Counted from the stretch's first letter, positions 39,652-49,035 are shown. The stretch: 64,000 bases of DNA from DAIDKA01 sp036521075 (GCA_036521075.1 DATDIL010000035.1:25840-89839); one strand, 5' to 3'. A program made the numbers and translations. The notes: generated by a model not told the origin, from the sequence alone.

Positions 39652-41019
39652 TCAATGCGGTCCGGATGTGTCTTTCTCCAGGCAAGCATAATAGAAGCCG
39701 TCGGTGCCCGCCTCGCCTCCGGGCAGCAGCTGCAGCCCATGGTTGCACACGATGGCGCCCGGGACGGTCCGTTGCGCCGCGGCCAGCAGCTCATCGGCCG
39801 GCATCACCCGCACTGCGGCCTGGGGGTCCACGCTGAGGCGCGCAATGACAGCATCGTTTTCCTCGGGCAGTACCGAACAGGTGCAGTACAGCAGGCGCGC
39901 GCCCGGGGCCAGCAGCGTTACCGCGTATTTCAGCAGCGCGACCTGGGTCGTGGCGAACGTGGCGATGTCCGTCTCACGCCGCAGCAGGCGGATATCCGGA
40001 TGACGACGGATGACGCCGGTCGCCGAACAGGGCACATCGAGCAGGATGCGATCAAAGCCAGCGGCCCCCAAAGCCTGTGGCATCGATCCATCCGGCGCCC
40101 GGCCCGTGGCCATGTCGGCGACCAGCAGCTGCGCGTTGCGTCCACAACGCTCGAGGTTCTCACGGACGCGATTCAGGCGCGCGGCATCCGCATCGACGGC
40201 GACCAGCGCGCAATCCGCAGCGCGCTCCAGGATATGCAGCGTCTTGCCGCCCGGCGCCGCACACGCATCCAGGACGCGCATCCGCGGCTTTGCGTCGAGC
40301 AGCGTGGCGGCCAACTGCGCCCCCGCGTCCTGAACCGACACCCAGCCTTGAGCAAAGTGGGGCAGGGTGGCCACTGATACGGGCGCCGCGAGTTCCACGG
40401 CCTCGGGCGCCCACGCCGAGGCGCGCGCTTGGATCCCGGCCTGCAGCAGCAGCCCCAGATAGGCATCACGTTCGACGCGCGTCACATCCACGCGCAAGGT
40501 CATCGGCGGATGAGCATTGTTGGCCATCATCACGGCAGCTGCCTGCTTGGGCCACGCGCGCCGCAGCGCCGCGGCGAGCCAGGGCGGATGGGCCGCCGCC
40601 GCCGCCGGGTCGAGGTCCACCCTGGCGAGCAGCGCCGCGCGCTCGCGCACGAACCGCCGCAGCAACGCATTGACGAGGCCCGCTGCGCGCACCTGGCCCA
40701 GTGTGCGCGCCGCATTGACCGCCGCGTTGACCGTCAGCTGCGCGGGATTGCGCGAATACTCGATCTGGTGGGCCGCGGCAACCAGCAGCGCACTGACCTG
40801 CGGGGCGAGGCGCCCGGCCTTGCGATCGAGCAGACTGTGCACCGCCGGCAGCAGCCGCAAGTACCAACGCACCGTCCCTAAAGTGATGGCGCGCACCGCG
40901 GCGCGCTCGGCCGAGGCGCTGAGGCTGGCGAGCGCGGCATCCGCCGAGGCGCCCTGATCAACGACCGCCGCGATGACGCGCGCCGCGCTCACGAGCACCT
41001 CGGTGCGCGCGCCGCTCAC
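39652..41019 (-). CDS. rsmB: 16S rRNA cytosine-967 C5-methyltransferase RsmB (Sun)
   Basis: 455 residues: an N-terminal NusB-like RNA-binding domain (1-140) and a Rossmann methyltransferase domain. SAM-binding sequence LDACAAPGGKTLHIL, then DVPCSATGVIRRHPDI with the release cysteine and LLYCTCSVLPEEN with the nucleophile cysteine, as in RsmB/RsmF. It overlaps the fmt stop by four bases, so fmt and rsmB are coupled. E. coli RsmB has 429 residues. Confidence 0.96.
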   Translation of the reverse strand: MSGARTEVLVSAARVIAAVVDQGASADAALASLSASAERAAVRAITLGTVRWYLRLLPAVHSLLDRKAGRLAPQVSALLVAAAHQIEYSRNPAQLTVNAAVNAARTLGQVRAAGLVNALLRRFVRERAALLARVDLDPAAAAAHPPWLAAALRRAWPKQAAAVMMANNAHPPMTLRVDVTRVERDAYLGLLLQAGIQARASAWAPEAVELAAPVSVATLPHFAQGWVSVQDAGAQLAATLLDAKPRMRVLDACAAPGGKTLHILERAADCALVAVDADAARLNRVRENLERCGRNAQLLVADMATGRAPDGSMPQALGAAGFDRILLDVPCSATGVIRRHPDIRLLRRETDIATFATTQVALLKYAVTLLAPGARLLYCTCSVLPEENDAVIARLSVDPQAAVRVMPADELLAAAQRTVPGAIVCNHGLQLLPGGEAGTDGFYYACLEKDTSGPH

Positions 41020-41966
41020 GTGAAGCGGCCGGCAGCGGCCGCGGCGGAATTTACAAACTCGCGCGCCGCCACGACCTTGCGGCCGGCGCGCTGCAACCGT
41101 GTCACGTGCAACTCGCCCGCACCGCAGGCGACGCGCAGCGCATCTCCTGCAAGGCCCAACCAGGTGCCGGGCGCGGCAGCCGGCGTGGCTGCGCCCGGCC
41201 CTGCAAAGGCGTCATGAATGCGCAGCGGCTCGTCGCCAAAGACGGCTTCGGCCACGGGCCAGGGATTGAAGGCGCGCACCTGCGCGGAAATCGCGGCCGC
41301 CGCAGCGCTCCACTTGATGCGAGCCTCGATCTTGGAGATTTTCGGTGCATAGGTGACACCCGCCTGCGGCTGGGCTCGCGCGTGCACCGTTCCTGCCGAC
41401 AGTGGCTCCAGCAGCTCCAGCAGCGCCTGCGCCCCCAGGGTGGCAAGCGCGACGTGCAGCGAGGCGCTGGTCTCGCGCTCGCCGATGGGCACACTGCGCA
41501 CGGCCAGCATGGCCCCCGTATCCAGACCCTCATCCATTTGCATGAGGGTGATCCCGGTCGCAGCATCCCCGGCCAGAATCGCCCGCTGGATGGGCGCCGC
41601 ACCGCGCCAGCGCGGCAGCAGCGAAGCGTGAATATTGACGCACCCCAGGCGCGGCACCTGCAGCAGTTCGCGCGGCAGGATCTGGCCATAGGCCACCACG
41701 ACCATGAGGTCCGCTGCCAGTGCGCCTACGGCTTCAAGGGCTGCCGCCGTGCGCAGCGTGGTCGGCTGGGAAACCGCCAACCCGGCGCTCAGCGCGAGCG
41801 CTTTGATCGGGCTGCAGGTGAGCGGGCGGCCCCGACCCTTGGGACGGTCCGGCTGGGTGAGGACCCCCACGACCGTGTGTCGTGAGGCCAACAATGCCTG
41901 CAGCGCCGGCACCGCGAACTGCGGCGTGCCGGCAAAGGCCACGCGCAGCGGGCTGGCAACGCTCAT
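41016..41966 (-). CDS. fmt: Methionyl-tRNA formyltransferase
   Basis: Formylates Met-tRNA for initiation. 316 residues. N-terminal formyltransferase domain with FAGTPQFAVPALQAL, TQPDRPKGRG, SLLPRWRGAAPIQRAI (catalytic Asn-His-Asp region: NIHASLLPRWRG) and MQMDEGLDTGAML. The C-terminal domain begins near AQVRAFNPWPVAE. It sits between def and rsmB, the usual def-fmt-rsmB order. Confidence 0.97.
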   Translation of the reverse strand: MSVASPLRVAFAGTPQFAVPALQALLASRHTVVGVLTQPDRPKGRGRPLTCSPIKALALSAGLAVSQPTTLRTAAALEAVGALAADLMVVVAYGQILPRELLQVPRLGCVNIHASLLPRWRGAAPIQRAILAGDAATGITLMQMDEGLDTGAMLAVRSVPIGERETSASLHVALATLGAQALLELLEPLSAGTVHARAQPQAGVTYAPKISKIEARIKWSAAAAAISAQVRAFNPWPVAEAVFGDEPLRIHDAFAGPGAATPAAAPGTWLGLAGDALRVACGAGELHVTRLQRAGRKVVAAREFVNSAAAAAGRFT

Positions 41967-41985
41967 CGTAAAGCCTCAGGTCGCG

Positions 41986-42543
41986 CTAGCGCACGCCGGC
42001 AGTGCGCGCCGCGCCACCGCGCTGCTGCGCTGCAATACGTTCCTTGCGCTCCTTGTCCAGCTTCTTGCGGATCCGGTCGCGCTTCATGTCGGAGAGGTAA
42101 TCGACGAACAGCTTGCCCTCAAGATGGTCCATCTCGTGCTGCACGCACACGCCGACAACCCCCTCCAAGTCGCGCTCGAACCACGCGCCGGTGCGATCCT
42201 GGGCCCGAACCCGGACCCGGGCTGCCCGCTGCACATCGTCAAAAATTCCCGGCACCGACAGGCACCCCTCTTCGGTCTTCGCCACGCCCTCGCGGCTCAG
42301 GATTTCCGGGTTTATGAAGACCAGCGGCTCGGAACGGTCATCCGAGACGTCCATGACGATCAGGCGCCGGTGAACGTCTACCTGGCTGGCCGCCAGCCCG
42401 ATGCCCGGGGCCTCGTACATGGTCTCGAACATGTCATCGATGAGCCTGCCGAGCGCCGCGTCGAACTGTTCCACCGGCCGTGCGCGGGTGCGCAGGCGTG
42501 GGTCCGGGTACTCCAGAATGGTTAGACGCGACATCAGTTTCAT
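41986..42543 (-). CDS. def: Peptide deformylase
   Basis: A metalloenzyme that removes the N-formyl group from nascent proteins. The three motifs are GIGLAASQ, EGCLSVPG (metal Cys) and VQHEMDHLEGKLF (metal histidines and catalytic Glu). 185 residues from the ATG at 42543; an internal ATG at 42534 is three codons later and gives the N-terminus MSRLTILEYPDPRLR that aligns best. A stretch of Lys/Arg at the C-terminus is common. First gene of def-fmt-rsmB-DUF4390-ntrY-ntrX, driven from the promoter at 42642-42650 or nearby. Confidence 0.96.
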   Translation of the reverse strand: MKLMSRLTILEYPDPRLRTRARPVEQFDAALGRLIDDMFETMYEAPGIGLAASQVDVHRRLIVMDVSDDRSEPLVFINPEILSREGVAKTEEGCLSVPGIFDDVQRAARVRVRAQDRTGAWFERDLEGVVGVCVQHEMDHLEGKLFVDYLSDMKRDRIRKKLDKERKERIAAQQRGGAARTAGVR

Positions 42544-42641
42544 GCTCTAGTGTGACTGTGGGGAACTTGCTAGCCTCCCTTGTGGGGGCGTGATCCAGCG
42601 CACAAACTTGACAATACGTCGTGTGCCGAACGCCGCAGCCG

Positions 42642-42650
42642 ATTATAACA
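42642..42650 (-). promoter_or_regulatory. Candidate extended -10 promoter of the def operon
   Basis: Read on the minus strand the bases are TGTTATAAT, an ideal TGnTATAAT extended -10 box. The -35 region is poor (GGGTGG at best), which is typical for extended -10 promoters. The start would be near 42635, leaving a leader of about 90 bases before def. Confidence 0.5.
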
Positions 42651-42689
42651 GCCGTGCTGCTGCCCCACCCCATGGTTGAGGAGGGGAGA

Positions 42690-43922
42690 ATGACTTTCAA
42701 CCACGTACTCAGAAATGGCCTGTCCGTAACACTCATCACCGCTGCAATTTCGGTCAGCGGCTGCTCGACCCTGTTCCGGCATTCGCCCCCCGTCGAGGAG
42801 GCGGCTGCGCCCGTGGTGCAGTCGGCGCCGGCCGTCGCCCCCGAGCCTGAGCTGACGGCCACCGAGGCCGCCATCCGGGCCGACGAACAGTCCGGATCGA
42901 AGGCCGAAGCGGCGCCCGCCCCTACCGCGGAGGTGATCAAACCCACCGCGCCCACCGAGTACACCGTCAAGCGCGGCGATACGCTGTGGGGCATCTCCAA
43001 TGTGTTCCTGAAGAACCCCTGGGAATGGCCCGAAATCTGGTACGAGAACCCCAAGGTCCAGAATCCCCACCGCATTTATCCGGGTGACGTGCTGGTGCTG
43101 GCCTATGACAAGGGCGGGCATCCGCAGATCAGCATTGGGCAGGCAGGTGCGTTGCACCTGAATCCCGCATTGCGCAGCTCACCCCTGGATGATGCGATCC
43201 CCACCATCCCCTACGCGGCCATCGCGGCTTTCCTGTCGCGGCCGACCCTGCTCAGTCGCGACGAAATCAAGCACGCGCCCTATGTCCTGGCCTTCCCCGA
43301 CGAGCATCAGGCGGCCGGCGACGACAACGTGGTCTATGCCCGCGGCCTGGGCGGTGCGTCCGCCGGGGCGCGCTACAGCGTCATGCATATCGGCGACCCC
43401 ATCGTCGATCTCGAAAGCGGCAAGACCTTGGGCTATGAAGGCACCTACACGGCCACGGCAGTGGTGCAGAACCCGGCGGCAGTGACCCGCACGGTGCTGG
43501 TGGATGCCAAGCGCGAGACCCTGCGCGGGGACTGCATGGTGCCCGATGTGAATTCGGCGCCCATGAGTTTCACGCCCCGAGCCCCCGACCAGAAGGTGCG
43601 GGGTCAGATCATCGCCGTCGTCGATTCGGTGACCTTGATCGGCCAGTACGACATCGTGGCCATCAATCGCGGCGCGCGCGCGGGCGTCGGCCCGGGCACG
43701 GTGCTCGCCGTCGATGTGGCGGGCGATATCGTGCCCGACCGCGGTCCGAACTCCTACGACAGCACTGACCGGAACTTCCTGGGCTTCACCAAGTCGGTCA
43801 AGCTGCCCGCCGAGCGGGCCGGCACCTTGCTGGTGTTCAAGTCGTACGACGACATGAGCTTCGGGCTCGTGGTGGGCGCGGAGTCCCCGATGCGCGTCGC
43901 CGACGTCGTTCGCAACCCGTAA
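42690..43922 (+). CDS. LysM-domain lipoprotein
   Basis: 410 residues from the ATG at 42690, which has an excellent GAGGAGGGGA before it; the open frame upstream is ignored. The signal peptide ends in lipobox VSGC (Cys25), so it is an anchored lipoprotein. A Pro/Ala/Glu-rich linker is followed by a LysM domain (about 90-145: EYTVKRGDTLWGISNVFLKNPWEWPEIWYENPKV), which binds peptidoglycan. The C-terminal region (about 200-410) is uncharacterised and probably beta-rich. Divergent from def and upstream of dprA; this gene is usually found next to dprA in this lineage. Confidence 0.9.
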   Translation: MTFNHVLRNGLSVTLITAAISVSGCSTLFRHSPPVEEAAAPVVQSAPAVAPEPELTATEAAIRADEQSGSKAEAAPAPTAEVIKPTAPTEYTVKRGDTLWGISNVFLKNPWEWPEIWYENPKVQNPHRIYPGDVLVLAYDKGGHPQISIGQAGALHLNPALRSSPLDDAIPTIPYAAIAAFLSRPTLLSRDEIKHAPYVLAFPDEHQAAGDDNVVYARGLGGASAGARYSVMHIGDPIVDLESGKTLGYEGTYTATAVVQNPAAVTRTVLVDAKRETLRGDCMVPDVNSAPMSFTPRAPDQKVRGQIIAVVDSVTLIGQYDIVAINRGARAGVGPGTVLAVDVAGDIVPDRGPNSYDSTDRNFLGFTKSVKLPAERAGTLLVFKSYDDMSFGLVVGAESPMRVADVVRNP

Positions 43923-43966
43923 CCTCTCCTGCAACCCGGTAGCGGGCGCGTGCTTAGCTTGGCGTC

Positions 43967-45076
43967 ATGGAGCCCGATCGCCTGCGCGCCCTCCTGGCCA
44001 GGACCCCTGGCCTGCTGGCCCGACATGTATTCGCTTGTTTGACCGAGGGTGAGGCCAAAGGCTCAGCGCTGCCGCCCGACTTACCGACCCGGCTCCTGAG
44101 CCACGCATTGCCGGAGCGAGGCAGAGCCTGGCTCAGTCGGCCTGATGATCGCCTGATCGATTCTGATCTATTGTGGATCAACGATGATAGCGGCCAGATC
44201 CTAATCTGCGCTGATGCGCAGTTCCCCGCCACCCTGACCCGGTGGCGGGACGCACCGGCTGCCCTGTATGTGCGCGGATCGCCGGCGCTGTTGCGCGCCG
44301 TACCATTCGCCATGACCGGAGGCCGCCAGGTGACACCTGCGGGAATCGACACCGCCCGAGGCTTCGCCGCCGAGATCGCGCGCAGTGGCCTGAGCCTTGC
44401 GGCCGGTGTAGAGGAAGGGATCGACACGGCGGCTCATGAGGGTGTGCTGGCGGCCGGCGGCTCCCCCATCGGGCTGAGTGTCTGCGGTCTCGACCGAATC
44501 CATCCGGCATGCAATGCGGGGCTCGTAGCGCGGATCCGCGCCCGCGGGACCCTGCTCAGCGTGTTCGCCCCGGGCACGCCGCCCCGGCGTCACCATTTTC
44601 CGATCCGCGGCCGGCTGCTGGGCGCGCTCGGCAGCGGCCTGCTGGTGGTGGAGGCCGCGGGCGGCACTGGCACGCTCAGCAGCGTGGAGCAGGCCCGTGC
44701 GCTGCAGCGGCCCGTATTCGCCATCCCCGGCGCCATCCGCGATCCGGCGGCCCGTGGCTGTAATCAGCTCATTCGCGCCGGCGCAATCCTCGTGACGCAA
44801 CCGGGTGAGATACTGCAGGAGTTGGGATTTAACAATATAAATCAGTCGATTAGACAATCGAGCCGGCCCCCGGAACTGCCTGGGACCCGACCTTCGCTAT
44901 TGGACAACAAATACGAAATGCTGTTAGATGCCGCAGGCTTCGAGCCTGTGGACATCGATGTTCTCGTGTTTCGGACCGGTTGGTCCGGGCACGAGGTGGC
45001 TTCAATGTTGCTGTTGCTCGAACTACAGGGGCGGGTCGCGCTCCAGCCTGGCGGCCGGTACTGCCGCCTGTCATAA
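43967..45076 (+). CDS. dprA: DNA processing protein DprA (Smf), divergent
   Basis: 369 residues: N-terminal SAM-like region, Rossmann-like DNA-binding core (90-290) and a C-terminal winged-helix domain (DAAGFEPVDIDVLVFRTGWSGHEVASMLLLLELQGRVAL). Core motifs exist but deviate from the family: TGGRQVTPAG where GSR..T.YG is usual, AGVEEGIDTAAH for SGLARGID..AH, and FPIRGRLLGAL for FPxRNRIIAGL. DprA loads RecA onto incoming single-stranded DNA during transformation. The changes may reflect a lineage-specific form. It is followed after five bases by smg. Confidence 0.94.
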   Translation: MEPDRLRALLARTPGLLARHVFACLTEGEAKGSALPPDLPTRLLSHALPERGRAWLSRPDDRLIDSDLLWINDDSGQILICADAQFPATLTRWRDAPAALYVRGSPALLRAVPFAMTGGRQVTPAGIDTARGFAAEIARSGLSLAAGVEEGIDTAAHEGVLAAGGSPIGLSVCGLDRIHPACNAGLVARIRARGTLLSVFAPGTPPRRHHFPIRGRLLGALGSGLLVVEAAGGTGTLSSVEQARALQRPVFAIPGAIRDPAARGCNQLIRAGAILVTQPGEILQELGFNNINQSIRQSSRPPELPGTRPSLLDNKYEMLLDAAGFEPVDIDVLVFRTGWSGHEVASMLLLLELQGRVALQPGGRYCRLS

Positions 45077-45081
45077 GTCCG

Positions 45082-45567
45082 ATGCTCATGACGACCAGTG
45101 TCCTCGATATCCTGATTTACGTTTTCGACCGCTACATGCTGGAGGACACCTCGGAGGTTCCTGAGCGCGACGATCTGGCTCGCGATCTGGAGTTGATGGG
45201 TTTCGGCTCCGCAAGCGTCGAACGCGCCCTCGACTGGCTGGCCGGGCTGGCGGATGTACGCCTGCAATCCGCCGAAACGCCACTCTGTGAGCGCCCCAGC
45301 GTGCGGCTGTACAGCGACGGGGAATTGACCCGGCTGTCCACCGAATCGCGTGGCTTCCTGATGCATCTGGAGCGGCACGGCATCCTGTCGCCGTTGCAGC
45401 GGGAAGTCGTTCTGGACCGGCTTCTCGCCCTGGATTCGGAGGAACTGGACACCGAGCAGATCAAATGGGTCGTGCTGATGGTGCTCTCCAGCCAACCGGG
45501 CCAGGAACAGGCGTTTGCCCGCATGGAGGACCTGGTGGCCGACAACACCGGAGCGCCGCCGCACTAG
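45082..45567 (+). CDS. smg: Smg family protein (DUF494)
   Basis: 161 residues that match the DUF494/Smg family: LDILIYVFDRYM, DLELMGFGSASVERALDWLAGLA, RLYSDGELTRLSTESRGFLMHLE and LDSEELDTEQIKWVVLMVL. The function is unknown; the gene is nearly always between dprA and topA. Two closely spaced ATGs (45082 and 45088) are possible. A terminator follows at 45605. Confidence 0.93.
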   Translation: MLMTTSVLDILIYVFDRYMLEDTSEVPERDDLARDLELMGFGSASVERALDWLAGLADVRLQSAETPLCERPSVRLYSDGELTRLSTESRGFLMHLERHGILSPLQREVVLDRLLALDSEELDTEQIKWVVLMVLSSQPGQEQAFARMEDLVADNTGAPPH

Positions 45568-45604
45568 CAAATCGCCTTCAAGGTTCCAAGTCACCATCAT
45601 CAAT

Positions 45605-45627
45605 CCGCGGCCTGGTCCGCGGTTTTT
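45605..45627 (+). terminator. Intrinsic terminator after smg
   Basis: CCGCGG (45605-45610), loop CCTGGT, CCGCGG (45617-45622), then TTTTT. A short but GC-only stem. It probably ends the lysM-dprA-smg transcript, and topA begins 25 bases later. Confidence 0.75.
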
Positions 45628-45651
45628 CGTCTAACGGGACTCCATCAGCGC

Positions 45652-48177
45652 ATGGCAGAAAATCTGGTCATCGTCGAATCGCCGGCCAAGGCGCGCACGA
45701 TCAAGAAGTACCTCGGCAAGGACTTCGAAGTCCTCGCCTCGTACGGACACGTGCGCGACCTGGTGCCCAAGGAAGGCGCGGTCGACACCCAGCACGGCTT
45801 CGCGATGCGCTACCAGCCGCTGGAGAAGAACGCGCGGCATGTCGAGGCCATCTCGCGCGCGCTGAAGAAGGCCAAGGCGCTGTATCTGGCAACGGACCCG
45901 GATCGGGAGGGCGAGGCCATCGCCTGGCACCTGCTCGAAATGCTCAAGGAGCGCGGCGAGATCGGCACCCGGGCCGTGCATCGCGTCGCCTTCTATGAAA
46001 TCACCAGGAACGCCATCCGCGCCGCGGTGGCCGAACCGCGCGAGGTGTCCGCACCCCTGGTCAATGCCCAGCAGGCCCGCCGCGCGCTCGACTACCTGGT
46101 CGGCTTCAATCTCTCGCCGCTGCTATGGAAGAAAGTGCGCCGCGGCCTCTCCGCCGGCCGCGTGCAAAGCCCGGCGCTGCGCATGATCTGCGAGCGCGAG
46201 GCCGAAATCGAAGCCTTCAAGGCGCTGGAGTACTGGACGCTCGATGGCGAAGCGGAACATTCGGCCCAGGCCTTTCCGCTGAAGCTCATCGAATATGCCG
46301 GCATCAAAGTCGAGCAGTTCAGCTTCACCAACGAAACCATTGCGCGCGAAGTCGAGCGCAGCATTCGCAGTGCCGCGGGCAACACCGAAAATCGCGCCGG
46401 GTCGCTGAAGGTCCTGGCAATCGACCGCAAGCAGCGCCGCCGCAATCCCGCCCCACCCTTCACCACCTCGACCCTGCAGCAGGAGGCCGCGCGCAAGCTC
46501 GGCTTCAACGCCCGCCGCACCATGCGCCTGGCGCAGCAGCTGTATGAAGGTGTCGATATCGGCGAAGGCAGTGTCGGACTGATCACCTACATGCGCACCG
46601 ACTCGGTGTCGCTGGCCAACGAGGCGATAGCCGAGATCCGCCAGGTCGCCGTGAAACTCTACGGTGCCGAGGCCATCGATCCGGAGCCGCGTTTCTACAA
46701 GACCAAATCGAAGAACGCGCAGGAGGCGCACGAGGCCGTGCGCCCGACCTCCGCCGCGATCGTGCCCGCCGATATCGAGCGCTACCTGGATCCGGACCAG
46801 TTCAAGCTGTATTCGCTGATCTGGCGCCGCGCCGTCGCCTGCCAGATGACCCACGCGACCTTCGATACGGTCGCGGTCGACATGCTCGCCGGGCCCGATG
46901 GTCCGAACCGTCACCTGCTGCGCGCCAATGGCTCCACGCTCATCAAGCCGGGCTACATCGCCGTGTACCAGGAAGGCGCCGATGACGCCAAGGTCGACGA
47001 CGCCGACCACGTGCTGCCGCCCATGAACGAGGGCGACACGGTGCGTCTCACGGCGATCCATGCCGAGCAGCATTTCACCGAACCGCCGCCGCGATTTTCC
47101 GAAGCCTCGCTGGTCAAGGCGCTCGAAGAGCACGGCATTGGCCGGCCCTCGACCTATGCATCGATCATTTCGACGCTGCAGGACCGCGAGTACGTGGAGA
47201 TGGACAACCGGCGTTTCATTCCCACCGATATCGGCAAGATCGTCAACCGCTTCCTGACGCTGCACTTCACGCAGTACGTGCAGTACAGCTTCACCGCCGA
47301 CATGGAGGACGAACTCGATGCCGTGTCGCGCGGCGAGGAAGAATGGATCACGCCACTCGCCAAGTTCTGGAAGCCTTTCATCAAGCAGGTCGAGACCATC
47401 GAGAAGACGGTCTCACGCGATGAAGTCGCACAAGCGCGCGAGATCGGCGTCGACCCGAAGTCCGGCAAACCAATGACTGTGCGCATGGGGCGCTTCGGGC
47501 CCTTCGTGCAGATCGGTACCAAGGATGACGCAGAGAAGCCGAAGTTCGCGGGGCTGCGCCCGGGCCAGAAGATGGACTCCATCACGCACGAGCAGGCACT
47601 GGAGCTGTTCAAACTGCCGCGCACGCTCGGCACCACGACCGAGGGCGCACCGATCGTCACCAACATCGGACGCTTCGGTCCCTACATCAAGTTCGGCGAG
47701 AAGTACGTGTCGCTGAAGGACGATGATCCGTACACCGTGACGCTGGAGCGGGCCGTGGAGGTCATCCGCCTCAAGCAGGAGGCCGATGCCAATCGGCTCA
47801 TCCAGGACTTCGGTGTCGACAACATCCAGGTGCTCAATGGCCGCTACGGCCCGTACATCACGGACAAATTGAAGAATGCCAGGATCCCCAAGGATCGCGA
47901 TCCGAAATCGCTGACGCTGGAGGAGTGCCGCGCACTGCTGGCCGCGGCGCCCCTGCGCGGCAAGCGTTTCGGGCGCGGCCGGCGCGGCCCGGCCGGCACC
48001 GCCAAGGCACCGCAGGCAGCGCGAAAGGCCACCAGCACAAAGCCGAAAACCGCCGCGCCGACCGGCGCGGGTGCGAACGGGGACGGTGCCCGGGTGGCCA
48101 GGCGCAAACCGGCAAGGAAAAAGAAGAAGGTGGCAGGTGGCGCGCGCCGTGCGGCCACTCCCAAGATCGAGGCCTAG
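45652..48177 (+). CDS. topA: DNA topoisomerase I (TopA), zinc-finger-less type
   Basis: 841 residues. TOPRIM domain at the N-terminus (VIVESPAKARTIKKYLG, ATDPDREGEAIAWHLLE). Active-site Tyr313 in GLITYMRTDSVS. The HYxRTD-type core and the ...GIGRPSTYASII segment are present. After residue 590 three or so Topo_C_Rpt repeats occur (MGRFGPFVQIG, IGRFGPYIKFG, NGRYGPYI). None of the tetracysteine zinc ribbons of E. coli TopA is present, and a Lys/Arg/Ala-rich tail (KPARKKKKVAGGARRA) closes the protein. Such tails bind DNA non-specifically (family knowledge). Relaxes negative supercoils. Confidence 0.97.
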   Translation: MAENLVIVESPAKARTIKKYLGKDFEVLASYGHVRDLVPKEGAVDTQHGFAMRYQPLEKNARHVEAISRALKKAKALYLATDPDREGEAIAWHLLEMLKERGEIGTRAVHRVAFYEITRNAIRAAVAEPREVSAPLVNAQQARRALDYLVGFNLSPLLWKKVRRGLSAGRVQSPALRMICEREAEIEAFKALEYWTLDGEAEHSAQAFPLKLIEYAGIKVEQFSFTNETIAREVERSIRSAAGNTENRAGSLKVLAIDRKQRRRNPAPPFTTSTLQQEAARKLGFNARRTMRLAQQLYEGVDIGEGSVGLITYMRTDSVSLANEAIAEIRQVAVKLYGAEAIDPEPRFYKTKSKNAQEAHEAVRPTSAAIVPADIERYLDPDQFKLYSLIWRRAVACQMTHATFDTVAVDMLAGPDGPNRHLLRANGSTLIKPGYIAVYQEGADDAKVDDADHVLPPMNEGDTVRLTAIHAEQHFTEPPPRFSEASLVKALEEHGIGRPSTYASIISTLQDREYVEMDNRRFIPTDIGKIVNRFLTLHFTQYVQYSFTADMEDELDAVSRGEEEWITPLAKFWKPFIKQVETIEKTVSRDEVAQAREIGVDPKSGKPMTVRMGRFGPFVQIGTKDDAEKPKFAGLRPGQKMDSITHEQALELFKLPRTLGTTTEGAPIVTNIGRFGPYIKFGEKYVSLKDDDPYTVTLERAVEVIRLKQEADANRLIQDFGVDNIQVLNGRYGPYITDKLKNARIPKDRDPKSLTLEECRALLAAAPLRGKRFGRGRRGPAGTAKAPQAARKATSTKPKTAAPTGAGANGDGARVARRKPARKKKKVAGGARRAATPKIEA

Positions 48178-48192
48178 CAGGCCGCGGGTCCC

Positions 48193-49032
48193 GTGAAATA
48201 CCGCCACAGCTTTCACGCCGGAAACTTCGCGGACGTACACAAACATATGACCCTGCTGGCGGTCCTCGCCGGCCTGCAGCGCAAGGACAAGGGGTTTTTG
48301 TACCTTGAAACCCATGCGGGCCGCGGCGCCTACGATCTTTCCGAGTCTCCCGGCAGCCGTGCATCACGCACCGCCCTGGGACGCATCCTCGGCGAACCGG
48401 GCGAGGCAGCGGAGGTTCAGGCCTACGGCAGCGCCGTGAAGCACTGGCGCGAGCTCGTCCAGGACCGCAACGCCTATCCCGGCTCACCGGTGCTTGCCGC
48501 AGCGGCCCTGCGCGCGCAGGACCGCGCCGTTCTGATCGAGATGCAGCCCCCCGAGGCGCACGCGCTGGAACGCGCCGTGGCGCACCATGCCAACGTGCGC
48601 GTCGAGCTGGGCGATGGCTACGGGCTGCTGCGTGCCCATATGCCGCCGGTCGAGCGGCGCGGGCTGGTGCTGATCGATCCGCCCTACGAGGACACCCATC
48701 GCGACTTCGAGCGTTCCCGCGCGGCCATCGACGATGTACTGCAGCGTTTTGCTACCGCCGTGATCATGCTCTGGTATCCGATCAAGGAGGCGCGCGACAC
48801 ACAGCTATGGCGCAAGCGCCTGGGCGCCAGATTGCAGCTGCCGCTGCTGGTCAGCGAACTTTGGGTGCATCCGTGTGACTCACGTATCGCCTTGAACGGC
48901 TCCGGACTGATTATCATCCATCCGCCATACCAGCTGGCGCAGCGGATGCGGATCTGGTTGCCTCAGCTGGTCGGGATGCTCGATGCCGCCGCAACCGGTG
49001 GCTGTCTGGTCGAAGCAGCGCAGGAGTCCTAA
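48193..49032 (+). CDS. rlmJ: 23S rRNA adenine-2030 N6-methyltransferase RlmJ
   Basis: 279 residues, GTG start at 48193 (15 bases after topA). N-terminal KYRHSFHAGNFADVHKHMTLLAVLAGL and FLYLETHAGRGAYDL (SAM binding) match RlmJ/YhiR. The catalytic motif is VLIDPPYEDT, of the D-P-P-Y type used by N6-adenine methylases. The insertion of the RlmJ subdomain follows the first beta strand. It is followed by aroE after three bases. Confidence 0.95.
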   Translation: MKYRHSFHAGNFADVHKHMTLLAVLAGLQRKDKGFLYLETHAGRGAYDLSESPGSRASRTALGRILGEPGEAAEVQAYGSAVKHWRELVQDRNAYPGSPVLAAAALRAQDRAVLIEMQPPEAHALERAVAHHANVRVELGDGYGLLRAHMPPVERRGLVLIDPPYEDTHRDFERSRAAIDDVLQRFATAVIMLWYPIKEARDTQLWRKRLGARLQLPLLVSELWVHPCDSRIALNGSGLIIIHPPYQLAQRMRIWLPQLVGMLDAAATGGCLVEAAQES

Positions 49033-49035
49033 GGT

